A DNA stretch of 64,000 nucleotides from NCBI GenBank assembly GCA_036268775.1, contig DATATM010000020.1:1-64000 (forward strand). Reading direction: 5' to 3'. Numbering within the stretch: the stretch's first letter is position 1; the number at the start of each line of letters is the position of its first letter. Below the pieces are notes generated by a model. That model did not search any database. It saw nothing but the letters and a program-made list of their open reading frames with translations, and was not told the origin of the DNA. Of this stretch, positions 41,538-50,733 are shown in pieces. A program made the position numbers and the translations under genes. The stretch comes from DASZIT01 sp036268775. Its GTDB lineage: Bacteria; Actinomycetota; Acidimicrobiia; Acidimicrobiales; RAAP-2.

Positions 41538-41744
41538 CTATTCGGCCCAGTCGGCGAAGACGGGGGTGGCGGTAAATACCAGGGCTGGGCTGGCATAACG
41601 GGTTTCCGGGACGGCATAGAGGGATGCCACCCCGGCCTGGTAGTCGGCGTAGGTGGCAACCAGCGAATCGATCTCCTCGTCACTGGGCGAGAGCCCGGCC
41701 GCGACCATGGCCAGACGCACTTTGGTCTCCGTCATATCGTCCAT
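41538..41744 (-). CDS. AtzG-like small amidase partner (DUF4089-like)
   Basis: A 68-residue helical protein followed by PETRYASPALVFTATPVFAD. Its composition and length match the AtzG-like/GatC-type small subunits that accompany amidases such as AtzE. AAGGAG lies eight bases before the ATG and sets the start at 41744. It follows the amidase gene by 45 bp on the same strand, which strengthens the pairing. It would wrap around and stabilise the amidase. Confidence 0.68.
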   Translation of the reverse strand: MDDMTETKVRLAMVAAGLSPSDEEIDSLVATYADYQAGVASLYAVPETRYASPALVFTATPVFADWAE

Positions 41745-41789
41745 CGGATAGCTCCTTGGTGAGTTGGTGGCGGTTCGGGGTTGCGGTGG

Positions 41790-43232
41790 TCAGGGCGAGG
41801 CCGCCAGCGAATCGGCCAGGAGCTTCGGCAAGCGGAGGTGCCAATCCGTTCGGGTCTGGAAGGCGTCTCCTGCCCGCAGGGCCAAGCCCTCCTCGAACGG
41901 CCGAGCGCCGAGCTGCAGTGACAACGGGAGACCGTCGTCGGTGAAACCCATCGGCACCACCAGCGCCGGATTGCCAACCGCGTCCCAGTATCCGGTGAAG
42001 ACCGTCTTGAAGATCCGGGCGATCCCCCGGCCGAGCATCTCGTCGTGGGACAGGGCGCCGGCGGCAGCGGTTGGCGATATGACCAGGTCGACGCCCCTGA
42101 ACGTCTCGGCCAACTTCTCCTGGGCCACCCGCCGGACCCGGGCCGCCTGGACGTAGTCGGCGGCCGAGGCCAGAGCCCCGCGGCTCACGTTCGACCGGGT
42201 GAGTGCGTAGTAGTCCTTCCATCGCCCTCCGAGATCGTTGTGGTGATAGGCCAGAGCTTCGGCCGTCATCATCAGCCAGAGGGCGGTGGTGACCTCGCCG
42301 TAGAGGGGAAGTGTCACCTCGACGACATCGGCGCCCAGATCGGCTAGGACCGCGATGGCGGCGTCGAAGCACGGGCGCAGGGCCGGGTCAGACTCGTCAG
42401 GGAAGTGGTTGGTGAGCTCGATCCCGATCCTGACCCCGGTGAGGTCGCCGGTGAGGCCGCCCAGGTAGTCATCGACCGGGCGGTAGGCGCACGACTCGTC
42501 GCTGGGGTGGTAGCCGGCGATGACGTCGAGCATGGCCGCGCAGTCGCGGGCGGATCGGGCCAGGGGTCCGATGTGATCGAGGCTGTAGCCCAGCGGCACG
42601 CAACCCGACTTCGGCACCCGGCCGAACGTCGGCATCAAGCCGCTGACCCCGTTCCAGGCCGCGGGGATCCGGATACTGCCGCCGGTGTCGGTGCCAATGC
42701 CGGCCATGATCAGACCGGCGGCGACGCCGTTCCCGGTGCCGGCGCTCGATCCACCCGGAGAACGATCGAGGTTCCAGGGATTCTTTGGAATCGCGAACGG
42801 TTTGGACGAGTCGGGAGAGCCGATGGCAAATTCCGACGTGGTGAGCTTTCCGGTGATGACCGCCCCGGCGGCTTTGAGGCGCCGGACTACCGGTCCGTCC
42901 TTTCCCGCCCCCCACTCCCGATCCAGGATCAGGCTGTTGGCGGTGGTCGGGCCTTCGGCCATGGCCAGGATGTCTTTGATACCGATAGGGATGCCCTGAT
43001 AGGGACCCTTGTCGATTCCGTTGGCGAAGTCGTCATCGGCTTGCTCGGCCTGGGCCAGGGCGTAGTCATCCAGCCGGGTCACGTAGGTGCCGGTCAGGGG
43101 ATCGAGGGCGTCAGCCCGGGCGAGCAGCGCGGAGGTGAGCGCAACGCTGGTCAGTTCGCCGGACCTCAGGCCGGCGGCCGCCTCGGTCACCGTGACGGGG
43201 AACTCGGTCTGTCTCAGGCTGTCGATCGCCAT
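41790..43232 (-). CDS. Amidase signature family enzyme (AtzE/GatA-like)
   Basis: A 480-residue amidase. The Ser-cisSer-Lys triad is visible: Lys in GIPIGIKDILAM, cis-Ser in SPGGSSAGTGNGVAAGL, and nucleophile Ser in GTDTGGSIRIPAAW. It hydrolyses an amide such as a biuret-derived, aryl or acyl amide; the exact substrate is unclear. AAAGGA precedes the ATG. It is followed by the AtzG-like gene, supporting an AtzE-AtzG-type complex. The full glutamyl-tRNA amidotransferase partner GatB is absent. Confidence 0.88.
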   Translation of the reverse strand: MAIDSLRQTEFPVTVTEAAAGLRSGELTSVALTSALLARADALDPLTGTYVTRLDDYALAQAEQADDDFANGIDKGPYQGIPIGIKDILAMAEGPTTANSLILDREWGAGKDGPVVRRLKAAGAVITGKLTTSEFAIGSPDSSKPFAIPKNPWNLDRSPGGSSAGTGNGVAAGLIMAGIGTDTGGSIRIPAAWNGVSGLMPTFGRVPKSGCVPLGYSLDHIGPLARSARDCAAMLDVIAGYHPSDESCAYRPVDDYLGGLTGDLTGVRIGIELTNHFPDESDPALRPCFDAAIAVLADLGADVVEVTLPLYGEVTTALWLMMTAEALAYHHNDLGGRWKDYYALTRSNVSRGALASAADYVQAARVRRVAQEKLAETFRGVDLVISPTAAAGALSHDEMLGRGIARIFKTVFTGYWDAVGNPALVVPMGFTDDGLPLSLQLGARPFEEGLALRAGDAFQTRTDWHLRLPKLLADSLAASP

Positions 43233-43544
43233 GCATTCCGTCCTTTCGCAGCCGGGCCACCGACAGACCTTCTGGAACGAGGTTCCGAACTGCGACGCCC
43301 GTTTCGGTCACCGGCGGCTCTGCGTTCCTGCCCGCCACGGTGCCGGCATACCGAAGCGGAGCTAGTGGCAATGTAGGCGGGGATATTTTCGGCTCTGTGT
43401 CCCCCCGATAACGCCGCCATTACGCCATCCGGCGGCGCCCGAGGTGCTTCTCCAGAAGGAAGTTGGCCGGGCGCCGGATTCATTCCGCCGAGATGGGACC
43501 GCGTTACGCCAAGGCCTGTGGATCCCAAAGTCCCGGTATCGTCC
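43233..43544. other. Divergent intergenic region, amidase and diadenylate-cyclase-like genes
   Basis: About 310 bp that must contain both promoters. I see no gene and no strong palindrome. Confidence 0.35.
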
Positions 43545-44528
43545 ATGGCGATGCCTGAACTCGGTGCCAGACGACTAGGGAGACTCGCCGAGGAACTCGA
43601 AGAGGCCGGTCTGCCCTCGCAGGGAACCGAGGCCTTCCGGGCCATGCTGATGGAGGAGATCGATCTCGCTCTCCGTCCACCGGTTCACGAACACCGGGTA
43701 CCGAGCGGCGGCACCATCCTCGATCCGACGTCGGACCCGTCCATGTGGTCGGCGGGTACCCAACTCGTCATCACCCGTCAGTCACTGGGCCGGCAGCCCC
43801 TGACGGCCGCCCGCCGTTTTGTCGATGGGATCTCCAGTTGGCTCATGCGCCGAAGCGACGGCGCCACCGAGTGGGTTGTGTTCGACCGCCCTGCCGGGTC
43901 GGAGCGCGATTTGGTGGTACTCGCCGGGGCGTTCGAAGCCACCATCGTGCAACGGCACCCGGTTGGATCGGTCCGGATCGCCGGCGGGTTCGGCGTGCTG
44001 CGCTGGGATGGACTCCGCTGGCACCGTGAACCCCCAATCAGCGGTTGGATCGACGCCATCGCCGCCTGCGAGGCCCATGGCGACCCCCAAGTGCTCGAGG
44101 CGATGCTTTCGTTCGCGGTTCATGACTTGGGTTCGCTGGGCATCGGATCGCTGCTCATCTACCGGCCCCACGGAGAGCCGGGCCCTCCGGTCGAAGAGCG
44201 GCTTCCACAACCGCCGCCACTCGAGATTCGCCGGGCTACGCACCTCGCCCCGCTACGACATGCCCTGGCCCAGGTCGACGGGGCGGCGATCTTCGACGCG
44301 GCGGGAGTGCTCCGCCGCCTGGGGGTACGGCTCATACCCAGCCCGACGGCGGAAAAGACCGTTGAGGCCTTCGGCGGGACTCGCCACACCTCCGGCCGCC
44401 GGTACAGCCACGACGACCCGCTCGCCACCGTGATCGCGGTGAGTGACGATGGACCGATCTCCGTGCTCCGCAATGGTGCCGTACTCGGGCGCGCACCGGG
44501 GAAGCCGCCAGACGCCGTCAGTTCATGA
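43545..44528 (+). CDS. DisA_N (diadenylate cyclase) domain protein
   Basis: A 327-residue protein whose C-terminal third matches the DAC domain that makes cyclic di-AMP from two ATP. DGAAIFDAAGV (Asp-Gly-Ala at about 245-247) and GGTRHTSGRRYSHDDPLATV, then IAVSDDGPISVLRNG, are the two active-site motifs; the usual RHR is RHT here. The N-terminal two-thirds is a separate domain I do not recognise, with no membrane helix and no DisA HhH domain. Start 43545 is approximate, as a GTG lies at 43518. The RHR-to-RHT change may affect activity. Confidence 0.75.
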   Translation: MAMPELGARRLGRLAEELEEAGLPSQGTEAFRAMLMEEIDLALRPPVHEHRVPSGGTILDPTSDPSMWSAGTQLVITRQSLGRQPLTAARRFVDGISSWLMRRSDGATEWVVFDRPAGSERDLVVLAGAFEATIVQRHPVGSVRIAGGFGVLRWDGLRWHREPPISGWIDAIAACEAHGDPQVLEAMLSFAVHDLGSLGIGSLLIYRPHGEPGPPVEERLPQPPPLEIRRATHLAPLRHALAQVDGAAIFDAAGVLRRLGVRLIPSPTAEKTVEAFGGTRHTSGRRYSHDDPLATVIAVSDDGPISVLRNGAVLGRAPGKPPDAVSS

Positions 44529-44571
44529 GCTTGAGCATGACGGTCATCGGCCCAACGATGATGATGGTCGG

Positions 44572-45147
44572 ATGACTCGATCGAGCCCGGTTGGTCTGCT
44601 GCTCACACCTGGAGCCAGCGCTCGTCGGGACCAGTCCGGTCTGGTGGCGATCGACCAGGCGGTCACCCAGGTCGGTATCACCGTCGAGCGGATCGAGTTC
44701 CCGAGTCAATCCGCCGGGAAGCGTCGCCCCGACCCACCGGAGGTGTGCATCCACACGGTTCGCGCCGGGGCTGGTGAGCTCGGCGACCGACTGGGTGTCC
44801 CAACCCGCCGCCTCGCCATCGGCGGTCGTTCCATGGGTGGGCGGATGTGCTCCATGGCCGCCGCCGAGGGACTGGAGGTGGCGGCGTTGGTCCTGGTCAG
44901 TTATCCGCTGCATCCCCCCGGGAAACCCGACCGGCTTCGGATCGACCACTTCCCGGACCTGCACGTCCCGTGCCTCTTCGTGTCGGGCCGGCGGGACGCG
45001 TTTGGCACCCCCGCCGAGTTGGAGCGTGAGACGGCCGCCATCCCCGGACCCGTCACCCTGGTGTTCGTAGAGGGGGATCACTCGTTACGGAAGAGCGAGT
45101 CCGAAGTCGGTGACAAAGTCGCAACCTGGTTGTCCGACTTGGCCTGA
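44572..45147 (+). CDS. Small alpha/beta hydrolase (KANL3/Tex30-like)
   Basis: A 191-residue alpha/beta hydrolase of the dienelactone-hydrolase-like small type. It has an N-terminal strand SSPVGLLLTPGASARRDQSG, the nucleophile elbow IGGRSMGGRMCSMAAAEGL, LVLVSYPLHPPGKPD, then VPCLFVSGRRDAFGTP with the acid and EGDHSLR with the His. Catalytic residues appear intact. The substrate is unknown. ATG 44572 begins the fold; an in-frame upstream stretch overlaps the preceding gene and lacks similarity. Confidence 0.8.
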   Translation: MTRSSPVGLLLTPGASARRDQSGLVAIDQAVTQVGITVERIEFPSQSAGKRRPDPPEVCIHTVRAGAGELGDRLGVPTRRLAIGGRSMGGRMCSMAAAEGLEVAALVLVSYPLHPPGKPDRLRIDHFPDLHVPCLFVSGRRDAFGTPAELERETAAIPGPVTLVFVEGDHSLRKSESEVGDKVATWLSDLA

Positions 45148-45230
45148 CCAGCCACGGCGTGGTCACGGGCGGCAGGGGCCTGGCGTCGGGGCGCTCCGCC
45201 CATGGCCGATCCGTCACCGTCGATGACTGG

Positions 45231-45812
45231 CTAGTTCGTCGGCCGAGCTCGGACGTGGACCCGTTCGCCTTGGGGTCCGAAGAGAGTCAGATATTCGACG
45301 GCCCCTGGCCCGGCGTTGCCGAACCAGTGGGGTGTCCGGGTGTCGAACTCCGCGGCTTCGCCCGGGCTCAGCACCAGGTCCTGCTGGCCGAGAACGAGAC
45401 GGAGTCGCCCGCTGAGAACGTAAAGCCACTCATAACCCTCGTGGGTTTTCGGCTCGGGGGTTTGAGGCCTTCGCCGGGGCGGGATCACGTGTTTGAAGGC
45501 CTGAAGCCCACCGATGCGGCGGGTGAGCGGGAAGATGGTCATTCCCTGGCGGGTAAACGGGCGCGAGTGAATACGGGGGTCGCCGGTGAGGTGCACCCCG
45601 ATCAGTTCATCGAGAGGGACCTGATGAGCTTGAGCCAGAGGGAGTAGGAGATCGAGGTTCGGCCGACGTTGACCCGACTCCAGTCGTGAGAGGGTGCTGG
45701 CCGAGATGCCGGTTGCCGCCGACAGTTCGGCCAGGGTGGTGTTCCGCTGCTGGCGCAGTTCCCGGAGGCGAGGACCGACGCCACCCAGGATCTGGTTCAG
45801 ATCACTGCTCAT
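45231..45812 (-). CDS. XRE-family regulator with C-terminal cupin
   Basis: A 193-residue protein. The N-terminal HTH is LRELRQQRNTTLAELSAATG, then ISASTLSRLESGQRRPNLDL. The C-terminal cupin has EGYEWLYVLSGRLRLVLGQQ and LSPGEAAEFDTRTPHWFGNA. Such regulators sense a small ligand in the cupin. ATG 45812 is the natural start; the frame remains open upstream without similarity. It is divergent from the SAM methyltransferase gene and may control it. Confidence 0.87.
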   Translation of the reverse strand: MSSDLNQILGGVGPRLRELRQQRNTTLAELSAATGISASTLSRLESGQRRPNLDLLLPLAQAHQVPLDELIGVHLTGDPRIHSRPFTRQGMTIFPLTRRIGGLQAFKHVIPPRRRPQTPEPKTHEGYEWLYVLSGRLRLVLGQQDLVLSPGEAAEFDTRTPHWFGNAGPGAVEYLTLFGPQGERVHVRARPTN

Positions 45813-45905
45813 ACTCCCACATTGCCATATCGGCAAGATCCATTGCCATAAGGTGTGCCGGACGGGCATAGTGGGCTCCGAAAGCGCAACCGAAAAGGAA
45901 TCATC

Positions 45906-46538
45906 GTGTCCGAACAGTTCAAGCAGGAATTCTGGAATGACCGCTACCGTTCCCACCCCCACCTCTGGAGCGGGAGCCCCAATCTGCACCTGGTCGCCGA
46001 AGCAGAGGGCCTGACACCGGGGAGAGCCCTCGACGCGGGCGCCGGCGAAGGGGCCGACGCAATCTGGCTGGCCGGGCGAGGCTGGAAGGTCACCGCCGTC
46101 GACATCTCGACGGTGGCACTGGAGAGGGCGGCGGTGAACGCCGATCAGGCCGGGCCGGAGATCGCCGAGCGGATCTCGTGGTGCCAGGGCGACCTCAACG
46201 ACTGGGAACCGTCCCGTCGCGCCTATGACCTGGTGTCCACCCAGTACCTCCACGTGCCGCTCGACGCCCGCGTGGTGCTGATCGATCGACTGGCGTCCGC
46301 GGTCGCACCGGGAGGCACGTTGCTCATCGTCGGCCACCATCCGTCTGACCTGCAGACGACCATGCCCCGGCCTCACGAACCCGAACTGTTCTTTACCGGC
46401 GACGACGTCGTCGGGCAACTGGACCCCGCCGAGTGGGACATCGTGACCAACGCCGCCGCCGGGCGCACAGTGACCGACCCCGAAGGCCGATCCGTCACCA
46501 TCCATGACACCGTCCTCTCGGCCCGGCGCCACCCCTGA
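45906..46538 (+). CDS. Class I SAM-dependent methyltransferase
   Basis: A 210-residue methyltransferase of the TehB/thiopurine-like type: FWNDRYRSHPHLWSGSPN at the N terminus, motif I ALDAGAGEGADAIWLAGRGW, motif II VTAVDISTVALERA and YDLVSTQYLHVPLDARVVLI. It may methylate a toxic chalcogen, a thiol or a small metabolite. GTG 45906 is chosen because AAAGGA lies seven bases upstream. It is divergent from the XRE-cupin gene. Confidence 0.86.
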   Translation: MSEQFKQEFWNDRYRSHPHLWSGSPNLHLVAEAEGLTPGRALDAGAGEGADAIWLAGRGWKVTAVDISTVALERAAVNADQAGPEIAERISWCQGDLNDWEPSRRAYDLVSTQYLHVPLDARVVLIDRLASAVAPGGTLLIVGHHPSDLQTTMPRPHEPELFFTGDDVVGQLDPAEWDIVTNAAAGRTVTDPEGRSVTIHDTVLSARRHP

Positions 46539-46689
46539 GCGTCGGAGCTGGCGCCGTGGCGGGTCTGGCCCAGCCGTTTCTCCAGTTCTCTAGACGGGCG
46601 GCGCGGCGGCCATCGCGCACCCGATTGGCACCGCATCGAGGACGCTGACTCAGTGACCGGGCGCCAGCCGGAGACCGTAGGGTGGCCCT

Positions 46690-47559
46690 ATGGACCTTGG
46701 GATTCACTTTGCCAACTTCACCCTTCCCGGGGCCCCCGAGTCTCTGGCAGCGACCTTGGCGGCCACCGCTCGCGCCGCAGAGGCCGGAGGCTGCTCGATC
46801 TTCACCCTGATGGACCACTGGTTCCAAATGGAGCAATTGGCAACATCGCAGGATCCGATGCTGGAGGGCTACACCTCGCTGGGATTTCTAGCTGCCCAGA
46901 CGGAGGACATTGCGCTTGGGCTTCTGGTCACTGGGGTCACCTATCGGCACCCAGGTCTGCTCGCTAAGACTGTGACGACGCTCGATGTCCTGTCCGGCGG
47001 TCGGGCCCAACTTGGGATCGGAGCCGCGTGGTACGAGCGCGAGCACCGTGGCCTCGGTGTGCCCTTCCCAACCTTGGCGGAGAGATTCGAACGGTTGGAA
47101 GAGACGTTGCAGATTTGCCATCAAATGTGGAGCGAGGACGACGGGCCCTACCAGGGTCGCCATTACCAACTGGCAGAAACGATTTGCTCGCCTCGACCGA
47201 TCCAACAGCCGGCACCAAAGATCCTCATCGGAGGCAGTGGTGAGCGCAAGACGCTTCGGCTGGTGGCGCAGTACGCCGACGCCTGCAATCTGTTTGCTCC
47301 CGAACCGGCGTTCGTTGCTCACAAGCTGGAAGTACTGGCCCGTCATTGTGAAGCCGAAGGGCGCGATCCGGCAACCATCCAAAAGACCATCATCAGCTCG
47401 ATGAACCCACTCGATGATGTCGGCGCCTTCCTCGCCAGCATGAACGAGTACGCCAAGCTTGGAATCGAACTGGTGGAGGTCTCGCCCATCGGTCCCGACC
47501 CGGTTGGCTGGGTCACCCAGGTTGGGGAAGAGGTCGTCCCGGCGCTGCGGGAGTTCTAG
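46690..47559 (+). CDS. LLM-class F420-dependent oxidoreductase
   Basis: A 289-residue luciferase-like monooxygenase-family barrel: MDLGIHFANFTLPGAPESLA, then AEAGGCSIFTLMDHWFQM, DVLSGGRAQLGIGAAWYERE and the late HYQLAETICSPRPIQQPAPK followed by ILIGGSGERKTL. The GGRAQLGIGAAW motif places it with actinobacterial LLM enzymes that use coenzyme F420 or FMN. The reaction is unknown; F420 use is an inference from the subfamily. It stands alone between a methyltransferase and a SpoIIE gene. Confidence 0.88.
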   Translation: MDLGIHFANFTLPGAPESLAATLAATARAAEAGGCSIFTLMDHWFQMEQLATSQDPMLEGYTSLGFLAAQTEDIALGLLVTGVTYRHPGLLAKTVTTLDVLSGGRAQLGIGAAWYEREHRGLGVPFPTLAERFERLEETLQICHQMWSEDDGPYQGRHYQLAETICSPRPIQQPAPKILIGGSGERKTLRLVAQYADACNLFAPEPAFVAHKLEVLARHCEAEGRDPATIQKTIISSMNPLDDVGAFLASMNEYAKLGIELVEVSPIGPDPVGWVTQVGEEVVPALREF

Positions 47560-47776
47560 ACACCGGTTGCCCGAATGGCACTTCCACCGTTCCAGCCAGG
47601 GCGCCTGCGGCAGGGGAGCCATCGTCGGCCTTGGCCGAGTGGCATCGTCCACCGTCGCCAGGTGAACGGAAGTACTCACATTCCTGGGAAGGTCCCCAAC
47701 CCGCTGAGCAGATACCGTGTGGCATGCACTGGGGGGCCGCGAAGGTTGACGCAGTCAAGTTCGAGAACGGCCGGAG

Positions 47777-49432
47777 ATGATCGAACATGAATCTGTGCCC
47801 CCAACCACAGTTCACACCGAGGATTCCTCCCGACCAGCTCTGAACCGAAAGGGTCCGGCCAGCACCTGGCACCACCTTTCCCGGTTGCCGGTGCTGGTTC
47901 TGCTGCTCGGACTCCTGATCACCGCCTCGCTGGCCTTCATCGTGGCCACGGTGAACAACCGAAACGAGAATCGCCTCCTCAACGTGCAGGTGCACGAGGC
48001 GGGAACGGTTCTGGCCGGGGCAATTCCCACCATCGAAGTGCCGCTTGCCTCCGGGGCCGCTATCGCGGTCACGGACAACGGCGGAGCTGGTCAGTTTGAC
48101 CAGTTCATGGTCAATTACGTCGGCACCGGCCATCCGTTCGTCTACGCGTCCTTGTGCGGGATAGCCAACGGTGCGCCGGTGCGGCTGGCCAGCGTCGGGA
48201 AGCCCAGCCCGGCGCCAGCCGGCATCTCGAGCGAATGTAGCTTCCTGACCAGATCAGCGGGGAGTCCGGCCCTGTCGATCACCGGACTCATCGCGGGAGG
48301 AACCCGGGTTGGGTACACCTATCTGGCCACCGGGAAGGTTCCTAAGTTCGGCGTCTACGCCGAGGGGCTCCTACCCCCGAACAAGCGGGTCGCCATTCCG
48401 ACGGGGTCTTCCTTCTCCGATTTGGACTTTGCCCTCTACCTGGGGAGGAGCCAACGCAATGGTGACCTCTTGGAGTCCACCGTTGCCCACCTGCCGATTG
48501 TCGGGAGGCAGGCGGTCGCCACCGTTCCATTTGCGAACACCGCACTCACACTGGTGGGCACATCCACCCAGCCTCTTGGGGGCTCCCTCTCCAGAGATCT
48601 GACTTTCATTGTCAGTGTCCTGGGGGTGATCCTGACCATCGGGGCGACGCTCCTCACCGAACGCTTGGTGAGGCGGCGGCGCTCCGCCGAGGACCTCGCG
48701 GAAGAGAATCGACGCCTTTACGGTGAGCAGCGAAGTCTCGCCGCCACCCTGCAGCGGGCCCTCTTGCCCAAGGAAACGCCCATTTTCCGGGGGATTGAAA
48801 TCGACTCCCGCTACGTCGCGGGGCTGAGTGCGATGGACATCGGCGGGGACTGGTTTGATGTCATTCCGCGCAATGACAACTCATTCTTATTCGTCGTCGG
48901 CGACGTTTCCGGCCGGGGAGTCAGAGCCGCGATCGTGATGGCTTCCCTGCACTACGCCGTCCGTGCCTACGCGGCGGAAGGCGATCAACCCGGCACCGTC
49001 CTGACCAAGTTGGGCGCCCTGCTCGACGTTCATCGAGACAGTCATTTAGCTACCGTTCTATGTGGTTTCGTCGACATCGATAAGCATGAAATGACGCTGG
49101 CCAGTGCCGGACATTTCCCACCACTCGTGGTAAGCAACGGGCAAGGTAGTTACGTGGAACTGGCCGTCGGCCTTCCTATTGGCACCGGAGAGGGTGAAAC
49201 CTATGCGTCGACGACCATCGAAGTTCCCCCCGGGGCCACCGTCCTGGCTTTCACTGATGGGCTGGTCGAACGCCGGAAAGAGGCGATCGACGTGGGTCTC
49301 GACCGCCTTCGGGACGCGGCCGCCGAGGACGACCGATCACTCAGCCAGTTGCTGGGAGAAGTCATCGACAGACTCACGCCGGATGGGTCCGAAGACGACA
49401 CGGCGATCTTGGGCCTGAGATGGCAGAACTAA
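47777..49432 (+). CDS. SpoIIE-type PP2C phosphatase with two-helix sensor domain
   Basis: A 551-residue sensor phosphatase. Residues 38-58 (VLVLLLGLLITASLAFIVAT) and about 276-296 are membrane helices enclosing an extracytoplasmic domain of some 215 residues, which resembles a CHASE-like sensor. After a coiled RSAEDLAEENRRLYGEQRSL segment, residues 320-551 form the SpoIIE domain: LQRALLPKETP, DIGGDWFDVIPRNDNS, LFVVGDVSGRGVRAAIVMA, and AFTDGLVERR with late GSEDDTAILGL metal aspartates. It would dephosphorylate the STAS antagonist encoded next, in response to an external signal. The STAS gene starts 13 bp before its end. Confidence 0.88.
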   Translation: MIEHESVPPTTVHTEDSSRPALNRKGPASTWHHLSRLPVLVLLLGLLITASLAFIVATVNNRNENRLLNVQVHEAGTVLAGAIPTIEVPLASGAAIAVTDNGGAGQFDQFMVNYVGTGHPFVYASLCGIANGAPVRLASVGKPSPAPAGISSECSFLTRSAGSPALSITGLIAGGTRVGYTYLATGKVPKFGVYAEGLLPPNKRVAIPTGSSFSDLDFALYLGRSQRNGDLLESTVAHLPIVGRQAVATVPFANTALTLVGTSTQPLGGSLSRDLTFIVSVLGVILTIGATLLTERLVRRRRSAEDLAEENRRLYGEQRSLAATLQRALLPKETPIFRGIEIDSRYVAGLSAMDIGGDWFDVIPRNDNSFLFVVGDVSGRGVRAAIVMASLHYAVRAYAAEGDQPGTVLTKLGALLDVHRDSHLATVLCGFVDIDKHEMTLASAGHFPPLVVSNGQGSYVELAVGLPIGTGEGETYASTTIEVPPGATVLAFTDGLVERRKEAIDVGLDRLRDAAAEDDRSLSQLLGEVIDRLTPDGSEDDTAILGLRWQN

Positions 49433-49746
49433 GGGACGGCGGTCCGACTGCCTCCGTGGAGGCATCGGTAGATGCCGACCGGGTTGCCACTATTTCGATC
49501 ATCGGGGAACTCGATATCGCGAGTGTCAACTCGGTGAAATTGGATATAGATAGGGTGCTAGGCGATCATCCCCACCGCGTTGTGTTTGATCTCGGAAAAC
49601 TCTCATTTATGGACAGCTCCGGAATAGCCCTTATGGTGCAAGTCGCAAATTCAGCCGATTCGGTGGAAATCCACCATTGCACGGACATCGTGCGGCGCGT
49701 CATCGAGATCGTCGGTCTGGCGGAGACGCTTGGGCTGGCGCCATGA
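49420..49746 (+). CDS. STAS-domain anti-sigma factor antagonist
   Basis: A 108-residue STAS protein with VATISIIGELDIASVNSVKL and the phosphoacceptor loop FDLGKLSFMDSSGIALMVQV, where a Ser in Asp-Ser-Ser-Gly is the target. It overlaps the SpoIIE gene by 13 bp and the kinase gene by ATGA (49743-49746). The three form a complete phosphatase-antagonist-kinase switch. Confidence 0.87.
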   Translation: MAELRDGGPTASVEASVDADRVATISIIGELDIASVNSVKLDIDRVLGDHPHRVVFDLGKLSFMDSSGIALMVQVANSADSVEIHHCTDIVRRVIEIVGLAETLGLAP

Positions 49747-50252
49747 GTGCGGAGCGCCGGTTCGGCTCCGACCCGACATCGGCGGCGGCCGGAAGGCAGT
49801 TTGTTTCCGATGCGACTGCGGATCTGTCGTCGGAGACTCGAGAGCAAGTCGCCCTGATGGTCTCCGAACTGGCCACCAACTCGCTGGTGCACGCCGCCAC
49901 CGGGTTCAAGATCCGCATCGACCGCTCCGATACCCGGATACGAATAGAGGTGAGTGACGTCGGTGGTGGACAGCCGATATTGCGCTCGCCCGCCACCAGC
50001 GACCCCCATGGGCGGGGTTTGCAGATTGTAAAAGCCCTCGCCGACAACTGGGGAACGACGGAGCGTCCGGAGCACAGCGGAAAGACTGTGTGGTTCGAGC
50101 TGAGCTTCCCTCCCGAAGGACGCTCCGGACATGTCGGTTCGGCAGGACGAAGCGGCCGGGGACGGGAAGCGGGGGATCCTGATCCTGCGCGACTTCGAGG
50201 TTCGAGCCACCACTTCGCCTCTCCGTTGCGGTCATTGATCGGTGGCCACTAG
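49743..50252 (+). CDS. RsbW-like anti-sigma factor kinase (HATPase)
   Basis: A 169-residue GHKL kinase. The N-box is VALMVSELATNSLVHAATG, followed by IRIEVSDVGGGQPI and the G-box PHGRGLQIVKALADNWGTTE. It would phosphorylate the STAS protein and bind a sigma factor not encoded nearby. ATG 49743 overlaps the STAS stop by ATGA. The C-terminal 40 residues after the domain are low-complexity and probably disordered. Confidence 0.87.
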   Translation: MSAERRFGSDPTSAAAGRQFVSDATADLSSETREQVALMVSELATNSLVHAATGFKIRIDRSDTRIRIEVSDVGGGQPILRSPATSDPHGRGLQIVKALADNWGTTERPEHSGKTVWFELSFPPEGRSGHVGSAGRSGRGREAGDPDPARLRGSSHHFASPLRSLIGGH

Positions 50253-50274
50253 GGGACGCGACCGGTCCTCAGTC

Positions 50275-50733
50275 ATGGCCTCGACCAAAACCCTCCGGCA
50301 CATCGATGCACCGCCATCGGCGGTCTACCGAGCGCTCCTCGACCCGCAGGCCGTTGCGGTGTGGAGGGTTCCCGCCGGCATGACCAGCCGGGTGCACGAG
50401 TTCGACCCCCGTGAAGACGGCCGGTTCCGCATCTCCCTTACCTACGATGAGTCGACCGGGGCGGGCAAGACGACCGCGCAGACCGATACCTTCTCCGGCC
50501 ACTTCAAGAAGCTCACCCCGAATGAGGAGGTGATAGAGGTGATCGAGTTCGAGACGGAGGATCCCGACCTGCACGGGGAGATGACCATCACCACGACGCT
50601 TGCCGATGCCGACGGCGGTACGGATGTCGTCGTCCTGCACGAGGGAATTCCGGACCGGGTGCCGACCGGCGACAATGAGACCGGGACGCGTATGGCCCTC
50701 GACAACCTGGCGGCGTGGGTGGAGGCCGGTTAG
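50275..50733 (+). CDS. SRPBCC / AHSA1-like protein
   Basis: A 152-residue START-like protein. Characteristic parts are RHIDAPPSAVYRALLDPQAV, VWRVPAGMTSRVHEFDPRED, GRFRISLTYD, and TRMALDNLAAWVEAG as the last helix. It binds a hydrophobic ligand or acts as an enzyme; the role is unknown. ATG 50275 is preferred to GTG 50242. It follows the kinase gene by 22 bp and could be co-transcribed though unrelated in function. Confidence 0.82.
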   Translation: MASTKTLRHIDAPPSAVYRALLDPQAVAVWRVPAGMTSRVHEFDPREDGRFRISLTYDESTGAGKTTAQTDTFSGHFKKLTPNEEVIEVIEFETEDPDLHGEMTITTTLADADGGTDVVVLHEGIPDRVPTGDNETGTRMALDNLAAWVEAG

